A DNA stretch of 64,000 nucleotides, taken from Hymenoscyphus infarciens. Lineage: Eukaryota > Ascomycota > Leotiomycetes > Helotiales > Helotiaceae. The stretch is taken from positions 1 to 64,000 of the forward strand of contig LLCB01000323.1 of assembly GCA_001414345.1 (NCBI GenBank), in the 5' to 3' direction. Shown piece after piece: positions 59,425 through 64,000 of this stretch. Every line of letters starts with the position of its first letter. Within the stretch, counting starts at the first letter, position 1. Below the pieces are notes generated by a model. That model made no database searches and was not told the origin of the DNA. It was given only the letters and a program-made list of their open reading frames with translations. The translations under genes were made by a program, and so were the position numbers.

Positions 59425-62400
59425 ATGGCTCCCATTGAAGCGACCCTGGGCCAATCGCAACTAGAAGGCGTTTCCGACAGTGCGCGCGCGAGGGAACTAT
59501 ACAAGTACGTGGCGTGGCGACTTCCTCTCCCTTGTGCCTCCCTAAAAGCTTTGCAGAAAATATCTACAAACTTTGAAAGAGCGGGCATGGCATGGAAACT
59601 AAGGGCCACACCGTCCAGTGCCATGGCCGATGGCAATCGAAACGGCCGCCATAGAGAACTAACACGACTGGTGTAACAGATACTTCCGTCCCAACCCCGC
59701 CCCAGATACTCCCACACCCCTAGAAGAACCAGTCCAAAGCACCGAGGAAGAAGGAATCAGCCCCCGCCATTTTTCCATCAAGTCAGACGTCACGTCTACT
59801 AAAATCTCTTCTCCAGATACCGCATTGACAGCCTTTTGTCAATTGCTAACATGGCGGACCAACGCGCAAAGAGCCATGATCGGGTACGGACCACTTCTTT
59901 TACCCATGGGAAATTTATGCTGATTTACAAAGTCTCATTGATGCCGATACACAATATTTTGTAGCCGAAAGTACAAAGACGGTTGATTTGGTTGATAGCG
60001 CCAATCATGCCCCTGGGGATGAACTCTGGATGGGCTGTAGCAGTGTATCCAAAGGTGGAAAGCTATGCGAGAGGTAGAAATGGATACAATGTCCCCTGGT
60101 TTCTTGTGCTTTAACTAACTCTAGTAAAGGACTATCGCCGTGGACCATTCTAAAGCTGAAGGAGACTATCCAGTTTTTATCGTAAATGACCTCGAGAAGG
60201 ATGATCGCTTCAATCAATTACCCTTTGTCACTGGTGCACCAAAACTACGCTTTTACGCAGGGGTCCCGCTGATCACGAAGAAGGGGATCGCGATTGGGAG
60301 TCTGTTTATCGTTGACGATTATGTTCGAAACGGGTTATCAAGTGAGGATGTTCATTTCATGGGCGCCATGGCGAGAACGGTCATGAGCCATTTAGAAATG
60401 GCGAGAGAGGTCGAGGAGCACCGGCGAGGGATGAAGATGAGTCGAGGTCTTGCATCTTTCGTTCAAGGCCGTTCCGAGCTAGTTGAGCCCGATGTCGAAT
60501 CAGCAGACGGCGAAGGAACTCGAATCGCTGGCAAGTTTGAAACGGAAGCAGGAATTATTCGGACCAAGTCGAAAACCTCACATCGTAATTCCGTGGCATC
60601 TACAGTTGGCTCGGTACACAGTGTTGAACGCAAGGAGCGGGAATATTCTGCCAGCTTGGCAAAAGCAGAAGAAGCATTGTTAAGGGATTCGGATCATAAG
60701 CCAGAGGTGATAGTACAGCGACCTGAAATGTCTTCGGGTTCACATGGCGAATCGCATATATCCCTAGGTACAGCCACAACTGACACATTTTCACCACTCT
60801 CACGATCCGATACTAGCCCTGGAGGCCAACTCTCAGAGGAGTCATCACAAAGACGACTAGCTTCCCGTGCGGCCAATCTGATCCGGGAGACCTTCGAAGT
60901 TGATGGGGGATGCATTTTCTACGACGCACAAGCAGGTTTTGCTCCCGATCCGCCTAGATCTCGCACCAATCACCTCACGCTCGATGAAAGCCAGCCCGAC
61001 AGTCAGGTTACAAGTGGGGACGAAACCAGCGAGCCACGCGAGCCCCTTCCTTACAACCCACCGGCCACCCGCTCTACTTTGTCTGACATGTCCCCAAGTT
61101 TGACCCCACGAGACGCGACCTTTTCACGAAGCTCGACCATGTCACAAAAATTGGTTGATATCTTGGGCTTCTCAACACCCGACGCAGCGTCGATTCATGG
61201 TGATCTTGTTCCAGGCCTACAGTCCTTTCGGCCGCTTCAAGAGAAGGCACTCAATTCTCTTCTCCGACGCTTCCCGCGTGGAAAGCTATGGACTTTTGAC
61301 TCGGAAGGTGAAGTATCTTCGTCTTCGGAAGAAGATCGTCGTCGCTCCGCCAAAGATCCGCTTAGACTTAATAAAGAGCTCATGCTTAAAAAGGGAACAT
61401 CTTCTAAATTCAATTCTCACGCAAAGTTTTTGGCTCGACATTTTCCCGGTGTCCGACAGTTGCTTTTCGTTCCGCTTTGGGATGCTGGCCGATCCCGTTG
61501 GCTTAGTGGCTGCTTTGTATGGTCTACAGAAGTAACCCGAGTTTTATCAAAAGAGAGCGAATTGTCTTTTCTGACAGCGTTCGGAAATTCTGTAATGGCA
61601 GAGTGGTCGCGAATTGATACGGAAATCGCAAACCAGAAAAAAGGTGATTTTATCGGAAGTATTTCTCACGAGTTGAGATCTCCTTTACATGGAATATTGG
61701 CAAGCGCCGAATTCCTCAATGACGAAGTTAAATCAACTTTTGAACTAGGGATGGTCGAAACCATTTCCAGCTGTGGCAGAACTTTGCTAGATACTATTGT
61801 GAGCTCACTTACTTACCTGTTTCATTGAGACTCCCTTTTGCTAACATTGCATAGAATCATGTTCTAGACTTTTCCAAAATCAACCATTTTGAACGAACAT
61901 GGCGTAAAAACCGCTCATCTAACAACCGTTCTTCTACCGGGAATGCTTTGGCTCTCAGGCAATCCGAACTCCCTATGATCAATCTTTATGCAGACGTGGA
62001 TGTTTCTGTCATATGCGAGGAGGTTGTTGAAGGTGTTTTTGCAGGTCATCTTTTCCAGAGTGGCACAGCAGCGAATTTTGATAGTATGTAACTTTTCCCT
62101 TTGTCCCCCCCCTTTCTTGATCACGAATTCCTGGTGGTCGAAAGGACCGATCCTTCACATGACAAGAAGACATATTCTAATTCGTTGCAGTGGTTCGGAA
62201 TTCCTCAGAAAAAATGCCAACCCAGTTAAATGATGACCCGCATGCCCCAAATCCGTACCAAGCACCTGAAGTTGCAGTAGTTTTTGATGTAGACTTGCAA
62301 GACTATCAATTTACAACACAACCAGGAGCATTCAGGAGAGTGGTCATGAACCTTCTAGGAAACGCTTTAAAATACACCTCGCATGGTTATGTTCGAATCA

Positions 62401-63967
62401 AGCTAACCTCAACGCCGATGGAAGATTTTCATGATGTGGAAACGAGAGAAATCATCCCACGGGCAATGCTAGTGTTAACCGTCACCGACACAGGGAAAGG
62501 AATTGCCCCCGAGTTTTTACGTTCAAAGTTATTTACACCATTTGCACAAGAGAATTCTCTATCTAGTGGAACAGGTCTTGGTCTTTCAATTGTGAAAAGT
62601 ATTGTGCATATCCTTGAAGGGGACATAACAATTGAGAGCGAGGTCGGACGTGGAACCCGTAAGAAGGCCTTATACCTCTACTGCATTGGCTAACACATGA
62701 TTCAGAGGTCCGGGTTAGCCTTCCACTACTTCGAGGGGCTTTAAAAAACTCCGATCCCGTATCCGATACTTCCAAGTCGTCGATATCTTCAGTGATACAC
62801 GAACCAGAGGATTCCGTCTCAAAGTTGAAACCCCTCGTTGTCGGTCAAAGAGTTTCGCTTCACGGATTTGATTCAGGCGAAGGGGACCCATCAGTTCAGA
62901 AGATGGAGAGGTTACTCAAGGCTTCCATTGTGAACATTTTGACAAATTGGTATGGAATGCAAGTAGTCCCATTGGGTCAAAAGGCGAGCATTATCGTTTC
63001 CAACGAAGGAGATTCGGCAAGCGTTAAGAAAATAGTGCGCAATATTGTCATTACTCATCGTCTTCGTCCATCTGTGGTCGTTCTCTGCTCTCACTCATCC
63101 AAGTTCGACCGTGCCGCCGTTGAGGAGGACAAAGCAATTAACATCGGGCATGTTAACAAACCTGTAGGACCTCTCAAACTTGGAAAAGCGATTGCGCAAT
63201 GCCTGGGAGGAACACTTCCTGCTACCCCCGTTCAAGCTGATGGTGCTATGTCGCCAGATAGCAACGACATGAGCAATTTATTCGAGGAGATGACCCTAAA
63301 CCCTTCAGTCGGTGAGGTATTGGATAATAGTCGAATGGCGGCCGACAGCGATAATGCACGCAAGGCAATCGAGAGCCCGACGCCAGGTGCCATTACTGAG
63401 AAAGAAAAGGCTTCCGAGTTTCCCTTCCCCGTCCCAGATGGCAAATTGTCACCTATCAAATCAACAATTGCGAAAGAGTTTCTTCAACCAACTGAAGATA
63501 AATCACTCCCAAGCGAGGAAGAAACGCCAACAACCAACACACGCAAAAAACAACATCCTTCCTTCCTCCTGGTTGACGACAATGCCATCAACCTCAAACT
63601 CCTCGGGACCTCGATCCAAAAACGGAATCACGAAGTCATCGACAAAGCCATGGACGGTCTCGCGGCTGTCAAGAAATTCCAAGACCGACAGGAAGGGTAT
63701 GATATCATATTCATGGATATCTCGATGCCTCTTCTTGATGGCTTCGGGGCAACGAAGGAGATTCGTGCTATTGAGGAGACGAGGAAACAGAAGGCGGAGG
63801 AGGAGAAGGTGGAGTTCACACCGGCGTTGGTTATTGCTATTACGGGGTTAGCGAGCAGTGATGACCAGAGTAAGGCTGCGAAGGTGGGGGTTGATTTATT
63901 TTTGACGAAGCCGGTTAGTTTTCGGGACGTTAAGAAGATGTTGGATAATTGGGAGGCTAATCGGTGA
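59425..63967 (+). CDS. Hybrid histidine kinase: GAF, HisKA, HATPase, degenerate receiver, receiver
   Basis: The seven-exon model is 59,425-59,504, 59,680-59,883, 59,933-60,073, 60,130-61,798, 61,855-62,083, 62,191-62,658 and 62,706-63,967, giving 1,350 residues. All introns are GT..AG and keep frame. The GAF domain (about 75-230) includes L-I-D-A-D-T-Q-Y and P-F-V-T-G-A-P-K-L-R-F-Y-A-G. The H-box S-H-E-L-R-S-P has phospho-acceptor His655. ATP-binding boxes: N-box Asn828/Asn832, D-T-G-K-G from Asp874, G-T-G-L-G-L from Gly901. The C-terminal receiver has the acidic pair Asp1221-Asp1222, phospho-acceptor Asp1268 and Lys1332. Between kinase and receiver (about 972-1,100) lies a receiver-like fold without an obvious phospho-Asp. 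Such proteins start His-to-Asp phosphorelays to an HPt protein. The signal is unknown. The start ATG is the least certain part. Confidence 0.88.
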
Positions 63968-64000
63968 TGTGATCACGGGGAGGACACACAAGCTCCCTTG
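63968..64000. other. 3' flank of the histidine kinase gene, window edge
   Basis: 33 bp after the TGA at 63,965-63,967. Nothing is recognisable. Confidence 0.5.

Noticed and set aside
59265..59717. 150-codon minus-strand frame
   Set aside because: It is antisense to exon 1 and intron 1 of the histidine kinase and has no motif.

Overview
The window looks like a compartmentalised filamentous ascomycete genome. About 53 kb of very AT-rich, gene-free DNA (1 to about 52,980) abuts a gene-bearing block of normal composition (about 53,000-64,000). The introns are 47-175 nt with GT..AG ends and CTAAC-type branch points. The AT-rich part is a transposon graveyard with the signature of repeat-induced point mutation (RIP): nearly every C in a CpA or CpG context has become T on either strand. 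Reading frames are peppered with TAA/TAG where Gln, Arg or Trp codons would be expected, and Cys/His motif residues are converted to Tyr. No species call is possible from sequence alone.

The AT-rich part can be read as layers. An old minus-strand Gypsy element (Gypsy-1, pieces between about 25,500 and 51,480) was cut in its integrase by a TA-flanked non-autonomous element (family Y, 28,262-35,367). That Y copy was then cut by a Copia element with two 509-bp LTRs (29,150-34,492, target duplication CCATC). Gypsy-1 was also cut in its reverse transcriptase by another Copia (37,185-48,440, target duplication CTATA), which carries a short LTR-flanked non-coding element (39,122-41,634, target duplication TTAAT). 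Removing the inserts restores protein reading across the Gypsy-1 joints. Further left are a second Gypsy (about 20,900-25,440), a second Copia on the minus strand (14,736-20,181) interrupted by another Y copy, and a 2.4-kb tandem array (1,573-6,383) built from a related repeat (family X) plus a Copia-A fragment. A Tc1/mariner-like relic (51,489-52,979) forms the edge of the AT-rich block.

The gene block holds: a Ras2/RasB-like GTPase gene with an in-frame stop (53,133-53,887); a broken-looking 2EXR/F-box-like gene on the minus strand (54,640-55,620); an intact single-exon gene for the mitochondrial ribosomal protein mS41 (IGR motif, 55,786-56,463); a poly-A retroposon insertion with a 13-bp target duplication (57,124-58,351); and a complete seven-exon hybrid histidine kinase (59,425-63,967; GAF, HisKA, HATPase, degenerate receiver, receiver). 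The four genes do not form a pathway or cluster. No new enzymatic system is evident. The most interesting content is the X/Y repeat families, the dated insertion nest and the decaying genes at the RIP boundary.
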